NCBI RefSeq assembly: GCF_012940005.1
Contig: NZ_SPMX01000018.1
Span: forward strand, 62,001-126,000
Length of the DNA stretch: 64,000 nucleotides
Direction: 5' to 3'
Source: Candidatus Accumulibacter contiguus
GTDB taxonomy: Bacteria > Pseudomonadota > Gammaproteobacteria > Burkholderiales > Rhodocyclaceae
The notes under the pieces are model-generated. The model was given only the letters and a program-made list of their open reading frames with translations, had not been told where the DNA came from and ran no database searches. Shown here piece by piece: positions 50,746 to 60,642 of this stretch. A program made the position numbers and the translations under genes. Every line of letters starts with the position of its first letter. The stretch's first letter is position 1.

Positions 50746-52305
50746 TCAACCGGATCGGGCAGCGCTTCTTGGGATCACCGTATCTGAGGACGGCACGCCG
50801 GACAGGGTGGTGTCGTCGATTCTGAAGAAGGCCATGAGATCCTGGAGCTGACTGGCCTGCCCCGCCATCTCCTCGGCGGTGGCAGCGAGTTGTTCGGATG
50901 CCGAAGCGTTCTGCTGTGTGGCCTGATTCAATTGTCCCAGGGCGCCGTTGATCTGCATCACGCCGCTGGATTGTTCCGAGGAGGCGGCGGCGATCTCCTG
51001 CACCAGTTCCGAAGTCTGGCGAATAGTGGGCACCATCTGCGTCAGCAGATTCCCGGCGAGATCGGCCTGTTTCACCGAGGATTTGGCCAGGTTGCCGATT
51101 TCCTGCGCAGCGACTTGCGAACGTTCCGCCAGTTTACGCACTTCCGCGGCGACGACGGCAAAACCCTTGCCATGCTCGCCGGCACGGGCCGCCTCGATCG
51201 CAGCATTGAGGGCCAGCAGATTCGTCTGATAGGCAATATCGTCGATGATGCTGATCTTGCCGGCAATGCTCTTCATGTCCTCGACCGTGCAGCCGACAGC
51301 CGTGGCGCCTTCAGCCGCCTCACTGGCCGCCTTGGCGGCAAGCTTGCCGGTGAGTTGGGCATTTTCCTTGTTCTGCGCGATGGACGCGCTCATCTCCTGC
51401 ATGGACGCGGTGGTTTCCTCGACCGACGCGGCTTGCTCGCTGGACGAATGCGCAAGGGAACTGGCTGTCGCGGAGACCTGTCCCGCCGCGTTGCTCAGGC
51501 TGTCGGCCGCGGTGTGCACCTCGCCGATAATCTGTGTCAGCTTGCCCTGCATCTCCGCCAGCGCCCGCAGCAGATCCCCGGTTTCGTCCTGCGCGCCGGT
51601 CTGGATGGCAGTACCCAGCTCGCCGCCGGCAATCATGCTGGCCGTTCGCACGGCTTCGACCAGAGGAGCGACTATTCTGCCGGCCAATACCAGCGCGATC
51701 GACACGGCCACGACCAGGCCCAGCAGAAACAGGCCGAGATTGGTGGCGATCAAACTCGACACGCGCTTGTTCGCTGCGGAAACCATTTCGTCCCCTTTGC
51801 TCTTCTGCTCTTCGAGAAACTTGCTGAGTGCAGCGTCGATTTCCAGGAAGCGCTTGTCTGCCGCCTGCATCATGCCGGTGCCCATGGCAATGTCGGATTG
51901 CGCCATGTCGATGGCCTGCACCACATTCTTGCGGTAACGCGCCAAGGGCTCCTCAAGTGCGGCAATCGCCTTCTTTTCGTCCTCATCGAGGTCGCTGCGT
52001 TCGCGGAATTTCTTGAGCAACTGTATCGCGCCATCGGCGTGACCCATGATTACAGCGGCGTCTTTGGCAATGCGCTCCTCATTGAAATTGCCCAACATGG
52101 TGAACAATCGGTAGGCCGCAATGTTCGCGTCGAGCAATCTGCCACGGCTGTCATTGACGGCGGCGAGGTGCTGCATGCCTTTTACCCCTATGGCATCGAG
52201 CGTTTGCTGCATCGAGCGCAGACCGAAGTAGCTGAAGATGCCCAGAAGCAGCATCATGGTCAGCGGCACGAGCGAGGAAACGACGATTTTTGCCTTGATC
52301 TTCAT
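50746..52305 (-). CDS. methyl-accepting chemotaxis protein
   Basis: A 519-residue membrane chemoreceptor. Two membrane spans (about 8-30 and 190-213) flank a helical periplasmic domain of the four-helix-bundle type (about 30-185). A HAMP-like linker is followed by the signalling domain, with the hairpin tip [20 protein letters not shown] then [20 protein letters not shown]. No C-terminal CheR-docking pentapeptide is seen. ATG 52305 has a GGAG site. It probably pairs with the periplasmic Cache protein encoded just upstream. Confidence 0.95.
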   Translation of the reverse strand: MKIKAKIVVSSLVPLTMMLLLGIFSYFGLRSMQQTLDAIGVKGMQHLAAVNDSRGRLLDANIAAYRLFTMLGNFNEERIAKDAAVIMGHADGAIQLLKKFRERSDLDEDEKKAIAALEEPLARYRKNVVQAIDMAQSDIAMGTGMMQAADKRFLEIDAALSKFLEEQKSKGDEMVSAANKRVSSLIATNLGLFLLGLVVAVSIALVLAGRIVAPLVEAVRTASMIAGGELGTAIQTGAQDETGDLLRALAEMQGKLTQIIGEVHTAADSLSNAAGQVSATASSLAHSSSEQAASVEETTASMQEMSASIAQNKENAQLTGKLAAKAASEAAEGATAVGCTVEDMKSIAGKISIIDDIAYQTNLLALNAAIEAARAGEHGKGFAVVAAEVRKLAERSQVAAQEIGNLAKSSVKQADLAGNLLTQMVPTIRQTSELVQEIAAASSEQSSGVMQINGALGQLNQATQQNASASEQLAATAEEMAGQASQLQDLMAFFRIDDTTLSGVPSSDTVIPRSAARSG

Positions 52306-52385
52306 GCTTTTCTCCGTGAAGGAAGAAGGCTTGCTGGCGGTGGCATCGGGGCCGTCGCGCAGCGCCATCAGCCCCGGCAGCCCGA

Positions 52386-52838
52386 TCAGCGCTTATAGAC
52401 ACCGGCGCAAACGATGTTCTCGCCGGTTTTCTCGCAGTAGGCCGACTTCGGCAACACTTTCTTGCTGACCGGATCGGTGAACTTGTAGTCCTGCCAGAAC
52501 TTGCCCTTGCTCGTGGCCAGAGACACCCGTTCCTTGATGAACTCCTTGCCGTCGGCGTCGGCCAGATCGATCAGGTCCTTGCCGACCTGTTTTTCGTTCT
52601 GACCGTGGGCAATGCACTTCCCATGCATGTCATAGACAACCGGATAGAGATCCCGGTCGACCCATTTCTTGTCCTTGCCGGTGATTTCCTTCAAGGTCGC
52701 CGTGCGATCGGCGCCGAGTGCCTTGACCGCTTTGGCCACCATGGCCTCGGCTTCCTTTGGCGTGGCAAAGTTGTCGGCGGCACAGGCGACCGACGAAATG
52801 ACCGAAACCACGGCAGCCGCGAGCAATGACTTAAACAT
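52386..52838 (-). CDS. periplasmic single-Cache-domain protein
   Basis: A 150-residue protein with a signal peptide ([20 protein letters not shown]) and a Cache-type (sCache_2) domain: [19 protein letters not shown] and [20 protein letters not shown], then [17 protein letters not shown] and W-x-D-Y. An AAAGGAAAG site precedes ATG 52838. It is a stand-alone ligand-binding module, followed 80 bases later by a chemoreceptor; the two likely act together. Confidence 0.85.
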   Translation of the reverse strand: MFKSLLAAAVVSVISSVACAADNFATPKEAEAMVAKAVKALGADRTATLKEITGKDKKWVDRDLYPVVYDMHGKCIAHGQNEKQVGKDLIDLADADGKEFIKERVSLATSKGKFWQDYKFTDPVSKKVLPKSAYCEKTGENIVCAGVYKR

Positions 52839-53369
52839 GATCTTTCCTTTCTGAAGTGCCAACAAAAACGGCGCAGACCTTTGTTGCGCCACCTGGCCTG
52901 TCACTACGGACAGCCATTACAGGGAAGAGGGAAGACCCATGTTTTCCCCCCGGAAACATGCCCTCTGCCCGCACGGGTACCGATCTGACATGGAAACGGC
53001 AAACAGAGATCAGGATCGGTCAGTGACTGCACGATCACTGCATACTTCGGGTATCGGCACACCAGCGGGGTTCTTTAGGCGAAGATCTCGAAAAGTTGCG
53101 ACATCTCCCTACATCGGGACTGCCGGTGTGCTAGAAAACCTACCCTTGTAAGGTCCTGGACACCCGCATTGCGATCTGAAGTATTCAGCGATGTGCCGAG
53201 GCGGTTATAATTGGCGCCAGCCTGGCAGCGCCACGGGTACTGCTGGCCGGTGCCACCAGGCACTGTTTGCTGGCAGGCGGGTGAGGGCTGCAGCGCAGCT
53301 CCGCCAATAATGATGAAGCCGGCCCCTCGCCGGTTTGTTCACCGTGTTCGTTGATGTTCGTGGAGTGCC
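52839..53369. other. 531-base intergenic region between Cache and surE genes
   Basis: Two divergent operons start here (Cache/chemoreceptor leftward, surE rightward). Short frames occur but none looks coding. A TATAAT box at 53206-53211 is a candidate surE promoter element. No RNA gene or terminator was recognised. Confidence 0.5.
53183..53211 (+). promoter_or_regulatory. possible promoter of surE operon
   Basis: A perfect TATAAT (53206-53211) with a weak -35-like ATTCAG (53183-53188) 17 bases upstream. It lies about 160 bases before surE ATG. No other strong promoter was seen in the region. Confidence 0.35.
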
Positions 53370-54113
53370 ATGCGGATCCTGCTCTGTAACGATGACGGTT
53401 ATTTCGCTCCGGGGATCGAGCATCTGGCGCGCGTGCTGGCGGATGTCGCTGAAATTACCGTCGTGGCTCCCGAACGCGACCGCAGCGGGGCAAGCAACTC
53501 GCTGACGCTCGATCGCCCCTTGTCGCTCAAACGCGCGGCCAATGGTTTCTATCACGTCAATGGCACGCCCACCGACTGTGTTCATCTCGCCGTCACCGGC
53601 ATGCTCGACGGGCTTCCGGACATGGTGGTGTCGGGAATCAACATGGGTGCCAACATGGGCGACGACACGATCTATTCGGGTACCGTCGCGGCGGCGACCG
53701 AGGGGTTCTTGCTCGGCATTCCGTCCCTGGCAATTTCGCTGTGCGGAACTCCCGGCGAGCATTTCGCGAGTGCGGCGCGGGTGGCCCGCGAACTGGTCGA
53801 CCTGTTGCGGCGACAGGCGCTGCGCGAGCCGGTCTTGCTCAACGTCAATGTTCCCGATGTGCCCTACGCGCAACTGCGCGGCACCGTTGTCACCCGCCTC
53901 GGCAAGCGCCACAAGGCGGAGCCGGTGGTGCGCACGCTGTCGCCGCGCAATGAGACCGTGTTCTGGGTCGGTGCTGCCGGTGCCGCTGCGGATGCCGGCG
54001 AAGGCACCGATTTCCACGCGGTGCGCAACCATCAGGTGTCGGTGACACCACTGCAGGTCGATTTGACCCACAACACGCAGTTGCCGCTGTTGCGCGCGTG
54101 GCTGGCGCGATGA
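53370..54113 (+). CDS. surE: 5'/3'-nucleotidase SurE
   Basis: A 247-residue metal-dependent nucleotidase that releases phosphate from nucleoside monophosphates. Motifs are the N-terminal [16 protein letters not shown] with metal-binding aspartates, [27 protein letters not shown] and [20 protein letters not shown]. Length matches the family (about 250). The stop overlaps pcm by 4 bases, giving surE-pcm-nlpD-rpoS order known from proteobacteria. Confidence 0.97.
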   Translation: MRILLCNDDGYFAPGIEHLARVLADVAEITVVAPERDRSGASNSLTLDRPLSLKRAANGFYHVNGTPTDCVHLAVTGMLDGLPDMVVSGINMGANMGDDTIYSGTVAAATEGFLLGIPSLAISLCGTPGEHFASAARVARELVDLLRRQALREPVLLNVNVPDVPYAQLRGTVVTRLGKRHKAEPVVRTLSPRNETVFWVGAAGAAADAGEGTDFHAVRNHQVSVTPLQVDLTHNTQLPLLRAWLAR

Positions 54114-54772
54114 ACACGCCAAGGGCCAATACCGGTTTTGGCATGACTTCGCAGCGCACGCGCACGCGCATGATCGAGCGCCTGCGTGAGCAGGGCATCG
54201 TTGACGAAGAGGTGCTGGCGGCGATCGCCGCCGTGCCGCGGCATGTGTTTGTCGAAGAAGCGCTGGCTTCAAGGGCTTACGAGGATACGGCACTGCCGCT
54301 CGGCTACTCACAGACGATCTCGCAACCCTATGTGGTGGCGCGCATGATCGAAGCGCTGCGCGCCGGCCGCGAACTCGGCAGGACGCTGGAGATCGGCGCC
54401 GGTTGCGGCTATCAGGCAGCGGTGCTCGCGCAACTGACCCAGGAGGTCTATGCGGTCGAGCGAATCGCGCCGCTGCTCGACAGGGCCAAGCTCAATCTGC
54501 GCGCGATCAAGGAGCTCAAGGTGCGCTTGAAGCACGCCGACGGCCAACTCGGCCTGCCCGAGGCCGCTCCTTTTGATTCGATCATTGTCGCAGCAGCGGC
54601 GGCGCGGGTGCCGCGTGCGCTTTTGCAGCAACTCGCACCTCATGGCAGGCTGATTCTGCCTTTGGGCGTGTCGGCACAGCAGCTTGCCCTGATCGAACTC
54701 AGACCGGAGGGTTTTGTCGAAACCCGCCTGGATGCTGTGCGTTTCGTTCCGTTGCTATCAGGAGTCGAATGA
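54110..54772 (+). CDS. pcm: protein-L-isoaspartate O-methyltransferase
   Basis: A 220-residue methyltransferase that repairs isoaspartyl residues in proteins. Visible motifs are the SAM-binding [35 protein letters not shown] and [23 protein letters not shown] 54110 overlaps surE and is preferred over an upstream start at 54098. Confidence 0.96.
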   Translation: MNTPRANTGFGMTSQRTRTRMIERLREQGIVDEEVLAAIAAVPRHVFVEEALASRAYEDTALPLGYSQTISQPYVVARMIEALRAGRELGRTLEIGAGCGYQAAVLAQLTQEVYAVERIAPLLDRAKLNLRAIKELKVRLKHADGQLGLPEAAPFDSIIVAAAAARVPRALLQQLAPHGRLILPLGVSAQQLALIELRPEGFVETRLDAVRFVPLLSGVE

Positions 54773-55725
54773 AGGACCAAGGGATTTTCCGTTGCCACGC
54801 TGCTGCTCTGGCCTTGCTGCTCGTTCTCGCTGGTTGTGCCAGCATCACGCCAGCGCCGCTGGATGAACGCAGTGCGGCCGCCAAGCCAGCGGCAGCCATT
54901 GCCAGTAAGGACATGTACCTCGTCAAGAAGGGGGACACGCTGTATTCGATCGCTCTCGATCATGGACTGGATTACAAGGATCTGGTCGCCTGGAATGCCA
55001 TCGAGAATCCGAATCGCATCCTGATCGGACAGTCGCTGCGGGTCAGGGCGCCAGCTTCTGCAGTCGCCGGCGATGCCGTCGTGGTGCGGCCGATTGGCAC
55101 CGGAGCAGCGGTCGAGCAGCGCCCGCTTTCTGGTGGCGCCGCTGCTGCGGGCGCTCCGGGTGGTGACCCCGTGCTGAAACGTGAACCGAAGGCGGGCAAG
55201 GAAGCGTACTCGGAGCAGGCGCTGGCGCGGGCGCAAGCACAGCCGAAAACGGCCGAGCCAGTCGTGGCCGCTGTGAGCAAGGCCGAAGCCAAGCCGGAAC
55301 CCAAGCCAGAAGCTCCAGGTGAGGCAAAATCCGGTGATATGGCAGCAGCCGGCAGCGAGGAAATCCCCTGGATCTGGCCGGCCAGCGGCAAGTTGATCGG
55401 CACTTTCAGCGAGGGCGGCAACAAGGGCATCGATATCAACGGCAAGGCCGGTGATGCCGTGCTTGCTGCCGGTGGCGGCAAGGTCGTGTATAGCGGTACC
55501 GGGCTGCGCGGTTACGGCAAGCTGGTGATCGTCAAGCACAACAATACTTACCTGACCGCGTACGCGCATAACCAGAATGTGCTGGTGAAGGAAGGCCAGA
55601 GTGTCAGCAAGGGACAGAAGATCGCCGAAATGGGCAATACCGACGCCGATCAGGTCAAGCTGCACTTCGAGATCCGGCGCCAGGGCAAGCCGGTCGACCC
55701 GCTCAAACACTTGCCGCAGCGTTGA
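54769..55725 (+). CDS. nlpD: NlpD-like lipoprotein with LysM and LytM domains
   Basis: A 318-residue murein hydrolase activator. A lipobox ([10 protein letters not shown]) near residues 15-23, a LysM domain at about 48-92 ([20 protein letters not shown]), an Ala/Pro/Lys-rich linker, and a C-terminal M23/LytM domain ([20 protein letters not shown] style; [20 protein letters not shown]). Key metal ligands of active M23 peptidases (HxxxD, HxH) are degenerate at the first site, as in NlpD-type activators. It overlaps pcm by 4 bases; rpoS starts 2 bases after its stop. Confidence 0.93.
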   Translation: MKDQGIFRCHAAALALLLVLAGCASITPAPLDERSAAAKPAAAIASKDMYLVKKGDTLYSIALDHGLDYKDLVAWNAIENPNRILIGQSLRVRAPASAVAGDAVVVRPIGTGAAVEQRPLSGGAAAAGAPGGDPVLKREPKAGKEAYSEQALARAQAQPKTAEPVVAAVSKAEAKPEPKPEAPGEAKSGDMAAAGSEEIPWIWPASGKLIGTFSEGGNKGIDINGKAGDAVLAAGGGKVVYSGTGLRGYGKLVIVKHNNTYLTAYAHNQNVLVKEGQSVSKGQKIAEMGNTDADQVKLHFEIRRQGKPVDPLKHLPQR

Positions 55726-55727
55726 CC

Positions 55728-56684
55728 ATGTCCGGCGCTTTCGATCCTGATGCTGATTCCTTCGGCGACGATCTGGAGCAGCCGGATCTCTTTTTAGAGG
55801 AACCGGTATTGGCGCCGGACTTCGCACCGGGCGGGGGCTCACCCGAGGCCGAGTTGCTCAATGACGTCACCCAGCATTACCTCAACGAGATCGGAGCCAA
55901 GCCCCTGTTTTCTCCGGCCGAAGAGGCGGTATGGGCGCGGCGGGCACGCGCCGGTGATTTCCTGGCCCGCCAGAAAATGATCGAGCACAATCTGCGCTTG
56001 GTGGTCAATATCGCCAAGCACTATTTCAACCGTGGCCTGCCCTTGCTCGACATGATCGAGGAGGGAAATCTCGGCCTGATCCACGCGATCGAAAAATTCG
56101 ACCCCGAGCGCGGCTTCCGTTTTTCGACTTATGCCACCTGGTGGATCCGGCAAAGCATCGAGCGCGCGATCATGAATCAGTCACGAACGATTCGCCTGCC
56201 GGTGCATGTAATCAAGGAAATCAACCTCGTGCTGCGCGCCATTCGCCATCTGGAGCTGGCCAACGGGCGGGAAATCTGCATCGACCAGATCGCCCATCTG
56301 ATCGATCGGCCGAGCGACGATGTGCGCCGCGTGATGGCCCTCAACGAGCGTATCGCTTCGCTCGACGCACCCTTGCAGGTCGACCCGAGCCGATCGTATG
56401 GCGATGCGCTGGCCGACGAGAGCCTGCTCGATCCGGATGAACTGTTGCAGTCCAACGAGCTTGGCGACTTGCTGAAAAAGTGGGTCGGGCAACTCTCCGA
56501 AAAGCAGCGGCAGGTTCTGCAACGTCGTTACGGTCTCGCGGGCAAGGAGGCCTGCACCCTGGAAGAAATTGCCTTCGACCTGAAACTGACACGCGAGCGG
56601 GTTCGTCAGATCCAGATCGAGGCGCTCGATCACCTGCGCCGTGTCATCCGGCGCGAAGGCGGCACCGCCGACAACCTGCTCTGA
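55728..56684 (+). CDS. rpoS: stationary-phase sigma factor RpoS
   Basis: A 318-residue sigma-70 family member. Region 2 has MIEHNLRLVVNIAKHYFNRG, LLDMIEEGNLGLIHAIEKFD and RFSTYATWWIRQSIERAIMN. Region 4 has EEIAFDLKLTRERVRQIQIE. The N-terminal 45 residues are acidic and short, as in RpoS. It follows nlpD, whose 3' part usually carries the main rpoS promoter. ATG 55728 is used rather than a TTG 6 bases before. Confidence 0.96.
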   Translation: MSGAFDPDADSFGDDLEQPDLFLEEPVLAPDFAPGGGSPEAELLNDVTQHYLNEIGAKPLFSPAEEAVWARRARAGDFLARQKMIEHNLRLVVNIAKHYFNRGLPLLDMIEEGNLGLIHAIEKFDPERGFRFSTYATWWIRQSIERAIMNQSRTIRLPVHVIKEINLVLRAIRHLELANGREICIDQIAHLIDRPSDDVRRVMALNERIASLDAPLQVDPSRSYGDALADESLLDPDELLQSNELGDLLKKWVGQLSEKQRQVLQRRYGLAGKEACTLEEIAFDLKLTRERVRQIQIEALDHLRRVIRREGGTADNLL

Positions 56685-56700
56685 CGGCCACGGCAGTAGA

Positions 56701-57714
56701 TCAACGCGCTTCGGCAAGCCTGTTGTGCGCCGTGCGTAGCGCTTCGGCGAGTTGAAAGACCGACATCGCGTAGAAGCTTGATCGGTTGTAACGGGTGATT
56801 ACGTAGAAATTGTCGAAGCCGAGCCAGTATTCGGTGGCCGCTCCCGGCGTCACCAGGTCGATCAGGGCCGCTGTGCGATCGCCGTCAGCAGCGGCGACTG
56901 CGACCACCCCCTCGGCGGCCATCTCGCGCACCGTCAGCGCGGGCTTGATCCCGGCCGCGAGCAATCCCGCCGGATCGCCGCTGACACTTGCCGGTACGGC
57001 AACCGGAGCGCCGCTCTGCCAGCCATGCTGCTGCAGAAAACGGGCAACGCTGCCGATGGCGTCGATGCTGCTGCTGCGCAGGTCAATGCGGTCGTCACCG
57101 TCGAAGTCGACGGCAAAGCGGCGCTGGCTGCTGGGCATGAACTGCGGGATGCCGATGGCACCGGCGTAGGAACCCTTGATCTCGAGCGGGCTGACGCCGT
57201 TTTCACGCGCCAGCAGCAGAAACTGCTCGAGTTCGCCGCGGAAGAACTCTGCGCGCGGTGGGTAATGGAAGGCGAGCGAAGCGAGCGCTTCGAGGACGCC
57301 AAAACTGCCCATGTTCTGGCCATACACGGTCTCGACGCCGATGATCGCCACGATCACTTCGGCCGGTACGCCGTAGATCGCCTGTGCGCGCTGCAGGGTA
57401 GCGGCATGTCTTTGCCAGAACGAGAGGCCGCCACCGATGCGCAGGCTGTTCACAAAGCGCTCGCGATAGCGTTGCCAGGAGCGCTGCTTTTCGGGAAAGG
57501 CCGGCGGGCGGATGGCGCGCAGCACCGTGGCGTTCGGGTGGATGGCGGCGAACTGCCGCGTCAGGTGGGCGACATCAAAGCCGTGCTGTTCGTGCATGCC
57601 GATGATGAACGCCTGGACCTCCGGTTCCTGGCTGAAGCCGGCCCCCGGCTGACCGTGGCCAGGCAGGGACAGCAGACAGCCGAGCAGCCCGAGCGTCGCG
57701 AATGATTTGTTCAA
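56701..57714 (-). CDS. mltB: lytic murein transglycosylase B
   Basis: A 337-residue peptidoglycan lytic transglycosylase. A signal segment (FATLGLLGCLLSLPGHG) is followed by an SLT/MltB domain: IYGVPAEVIVAIIGVETVYG contains the catalytic Glu, then FAVDFDGDDRIDLRSSSIDA. The start is TTG 57714, overlapping the TGA of the upstream gene; a GGAGAAAAG ribosome site supports it. No clear lipobox, so it may be periplasmic. Confidence 0.9.
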   Translation of the reverse strand: MNKSFATLGLLGCLLSLPGHGQPGAGFSQEPEVQAFIIGMHEQHGFDVAHLTRQFAAIHPNATVLRAIRPPAFPEKQRSWQRYRERFVNSLRIGGGLSFWQRHAATLQRAQAIYGVPAEVIVAIIGVETVYGQNMGSFGVLEALASLAFHYPPRAEFFRGELEQFLLLARENGVSPLEIKGSYAGAIGIPQFMPSSQRRFAVDFDGDDRIDLRSSSIDAIGSVARFLQQHGWQSGAPVAVPASVSGDPAGLLAAGIKPALTVREMAAEGVVAVAAADGDRTAALIDLVTPGAATEYWLGFDNFYVITRYNRSSFYAMSVFQLAEALRTAHNRLAEAR

Positions 57715-59678
57715 AGCTCTTTTCTCCTTGTCGGTGGCAGGCGGCGCATGCATTGTTGCAGCCGTCGCAGTGGCTCGTCGCCGCTGCGACCGTAGCGCAG
57801 TTGGGCATAGCAATCGGCGGCCTCGCTGGTGAGTGCAGCCAGTTCGGGTCGTTCGCGCGCGACCCTTTGCGCGAAAGCGAGTGGGCCTTCCCATGCGGCG
57901 CGGCAGACTCCCCGGCGTGCCAGTTGTGCGCAGTAGCGTTGCCAGGCACGCTGTACCGGATCGACGCGGCGACGTCGGGGTAGTGTCCACAGTGTGACGA
58001 TCAACAGCGCCAGTCCGCAGAGTATGGCCAGCGACGCGGTCATGCTCTGCCAGTCGGGGTCGCGCAAGCCGATCCGTGACAGCAGTTCGCGCTGGCGTTG
58101 CGGATTGTAACCGAGCACCCATTGATTCCAGCTGTTGTTTGCCGCCTCCCAGCGGTTGCGCAACTGGCGCAGCCAGTCCCTGTCGAGCCGGATGATGCTC
58201 GGCAAGGGCTCACCCTCGGGCAGCGCGGCAAGGATCCCCTGTTCGATGCGTGACGGGGCGACGGCAGCCGTCGGATCGATACGCACCCAGCCCTTGCCGG
58301 CAAGCCAGATTTCAGCCCAGGCGTGGGCGTCGGATTGGCGGACGACGAGGTAGCCATCGACCGGATTGAGCTCGCCGCCCTGGTAGCCGACGACCACTCG
58401 CGCCGGAACCCCGGCCGCGCGCATCAGGAAAACGAAAGCCGATGCGTAGTGTTCGCAGAAACCGCGCCGCGTGCCGAACAGGAATTCATCGACGGCGTCC
58501 ACGCCGAGCAGCGGCGGGCGCAGCGTGTAATGGAAATCTTCCTTGCGGAACATCGCCAGCGCTGTCGCGGCGATCTTTTCCGGCGGCAGCGACTGCCACT
58601 CGCTGGCCAGGGCGCGGGCGCGCGGATTGATTTTTTCCGGCAGCGTCAGTGCCTGTTGCAGGATACCTGGCGCCTCGATGCGGTTGGCACGGTAGTCTAC
58701 TGCAGAGATGAAGGACACGCGGCTGCGAATGCGCAGCCGTTCGCGCGCCAGTGCTTCGAAGGTGGGCGCCAGGGAACTCTCGGGCGGCAGGCTGGTGACG
58801 ACGTCGAGCGCCAGCAGCCAACGCTGGTTGTGCGCTTCGAGAATGCTGGTGTAGGCATAGGAAGTGCCACTGGCCTCGATTACCGGTTCCGGTTTCGGCA
58901 GCCCGGCTGCTGGCGTTGCGGCTCGCCAGGTGATTCCGTCATAGCTGTCGAAGACCGGGCCGCGCCAGTAGAGATCGGCCTTTTCCGGCGTCTCGCCGGC
59001 GAAGCGGCTACGAAAGGCGATCGCGCCCGACTGGATCAGATTGCTGATCGAACCCGGCGACATCTGCTCGGACAGGCCACTCAGCCCGGCATGGGCGTCC
59101 TCCGGCAATCCCCAGAGCGGACCCGTGACGCGCGGGAAAAGCAGATAGAGAATCAACAGGAAAGGCAGGGCCTGCAGCAGCAACAGGGAGGCCTGCCGGG
59201 CAATCGCCGTGATCGGCTGGGCACCGCCATGCAGCCGGATCAGGGCGCCTGTCAGCAGGGTCATGGCGACCAGCAGCCAGAGACCGGTGGGAATGCTCTG
59301 CGAATAGAAATAGTGGGTCAGCAGGAGAAAATAACCGAGCATGACCATCACCAGGGCATCACGCCGGTGGTGCGTTTCCAACGGTTTGAGGGCCATGAAC
59401 AGGACCAGCAGGGCGACGCCGGTATCCTTGCCGAAGAGGCTGTGGAATTGCCAGGCGACACCCGCGACGCCAGCGATCACCAGCAGGGCCAGCGACCAGC
59501 GCGGTGGCAGCGGGCGACGCCGTTGCCACAGCCAGACGCGCCAGAGCATGGCGCTGGCGACCAGCAGCGACAGCCACAGCGGTAGATGCCCGGCATGGGG
59601 TGCGGCGGTTGCCAGCGCACCGGCGAGCAGCCAGGGCACCGTGCCGTGTTCGAGCGCGTGCGACGGCTGGCTGCTCAT
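57711..59678 (-). CDS. TgpA-like transglutaminase-fold membrane protein (DUF3488)
   Basis: A 655-residue protein. N-terminal half with five or more membrane helices (LPLWLSLLVASAMLWRVWLW, LALLVIAGVAGVAWQF and others). The periplasmic transglutaminase domain (about 330-470) has the catalytic Cys in RRGFCEHYASAFVFLMRAAG, and His/Asp in SDAHAWAEIWLAGKGWVRID. A final helix and DUF4129-like C-terminal segment follow. Neighbours DUF58 and MoxR form the usual set. TgpA is essential in Pseudomonas; the enzyme target is unknown. Confidence 0.92.
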   Translation of the reverse strand: MSSQPSHALEHGTVPWLLAGALATAAPHAGHLPLWLSLLVASAMLWRVWLWQRRRPLPPRWSLALLVIAGVAGVAWQFHSLFGKDTGVALLVLFMALKPLETHHRRDALVMVMLGYFLLLTHYFYSQSIPTGLWLLVAMTLLTGALIRLHGGAQPITAIARQASLLLLQALPFLLILYLLFPRVTGPLWGLPEDAHAGLSGLSEQMSPGSISNLIQSGAIAFRSRFAGETPEKADLYWRGPVFDSYDGITWRAATPAAGLPKPEPVIEASGTSYAYTSILEAHNQRWLLALDVVTSLPPESSLAPTFEALARERLRIRSRVSFISAVDYRANRIEAPGILQQALTLPEKINPRARALASEWQSLPPEKIAATALAMFRKEDFHYTLRPPLLGVDAVDEFLFGTRRGFCEHYASAFVFLMRAAGVPARVVVGYQGGELNPVDGYLVVRQSDAHAWAEIWLAGKGWVRIDPTAAVAPSRIEQGILAALPEGEPLPSIIRLDRDWLRQLRNRWEAANNSWNQWVLGYNPQRQRELLSRIGLRDPDWQSMTASLAILCGLALLIVTLWTLPRRRRVDPVQRAWQRYCAQLARRGVCRAAWEGPLAFAQRVARERPELAALTSEAADCYAQLRYGRSGDEPLRRLQQCMRRLPPTRRKEL

Positions 59679-60637
59679 GGCGCCGCACCGTACAGCGCCA
59701 GGGCCTGCAGGCAGTTCGTGCGATGTGCGCTGCCCTGCGCCGGCGCGATCTGCAGCCCCGGGAGCGTCAGACCGTAGCGCACCTGCTGTTCGTCGGCGGT
59801 CATCACCCAGCCGGTCAGGATCGACAGGCGATCCTCCTGGCCGCACTCGGGCGGCGTCAGAGACCAGTCGAGCCACAATTCATCGCTGGCCCCGCCGGCA
59901 AACTGCTTGACCAGCAGCAGTTGCTCATCGGAGCGGCGGGCCACCGCTTTCCAGGCGATGTGTCGGGTCGGGTCGCTGGGCTGGCGTGCTCGCAGACCAG
60001 CGAAGTCCTCCTGCCCGCTGTCGCCGTGGTGATGGTCGGCCTGCGCGCCCGCTGACGGGCCTGGCAGGGGTGTCCGCAACGGCCTGGGATAGACCATGCA
60101 CGACCACAGCGGGTGCGGGTAGCTCCAGGCGTGAAACAGACCCAGCGGGTAGCGCGTGGCAAGCGTCACACGCCCTGGATCGAGGCGGCCACGTCGGGCG
60201 GTGCTGTAGGGAACGGCCACGATCACGCGCCCTTCGGAGGGAACGTCAACCGTGACTCCCGGCTGCTCGCCAAAGGAAAACTCGAGGGCGCGCCGCGACT
60301 GCCTGCGGGCGTTATCCAGTTGCAGCGGGAAGCGTGCCAGATCGCCGGCAAAGACTGCTTCGGCGCGCCCCGGAGTCAATCGCAGGCCGAACAGATTGTG
60401 AAAGGTGTGCACCATCGCCACTACGCCGAGGCCGGCGAGCAGAAAAATCAGCGCGTGCCCGAGGCTCAGGTTGTAGTTGATGGCGCCGATCAGCATCACC
60501 GCGAGAACGCCGGCAAAAAGGACACCGGCGCGCGTTGGCACGATGAAGATTCGGCGTTGCCCGAGCACGATCGGCAACTGCTCGTCACGTGCCAGACGGA
60601 ACAACCAGCGCTGCAAGGCTGCAAGGCGGATGATCAT
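59675..60637 (-). CDS. DUF58 membrane protein
   Basis: A 320-residue protein with two N-terminal membrane helices (FIVPTRAGVLFAGVLAVMLI, LIFLLAGLGVVAMV) and the DUF58 signature in QPSDPTRHIAWKAVARRSDE. It is coupled by 4-base overlap to the TgpA-like gene. It acts with the MoxR ATPase; the exact role is unclear. Confidence 0.92.
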   Translation of the reverse strand: MIIRLAALQRWLFRLARDEQLPIVLGQRRIFIVPTRAGVLFAGVLAVMLIGAINYNLSLGHALIFLLAGLGVVAMVHTFHNLFGLRLTPGRAEAVFAGDLARFPLQLDNARRQSRRALEFSFGEQPGVTVDVPSEGRVIVAVPYSTARRGRLDPGRVTLATRYPLGLFHAWSYPHPLWSCMVYPRPLRTPLPGPSAGAQADHHHGDSGQEDFAGLRARQPSDPTRHIAWKAVARRSDEQLLLVKQFAGGASDELWLDWSLTPPECGQEDRLSILTGWVMTADEQQVRYGLTLPGLQIAPAQGSAHRTNCLQALALYGAAP

Positions 60638-60642
60638 GACCG

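Noticed and set aside
52939-53151. Short plus-strand frame upstream of surE
   Set aside because: No ribosome site, mixed composition and no recognisable protein; treated as intergenic.
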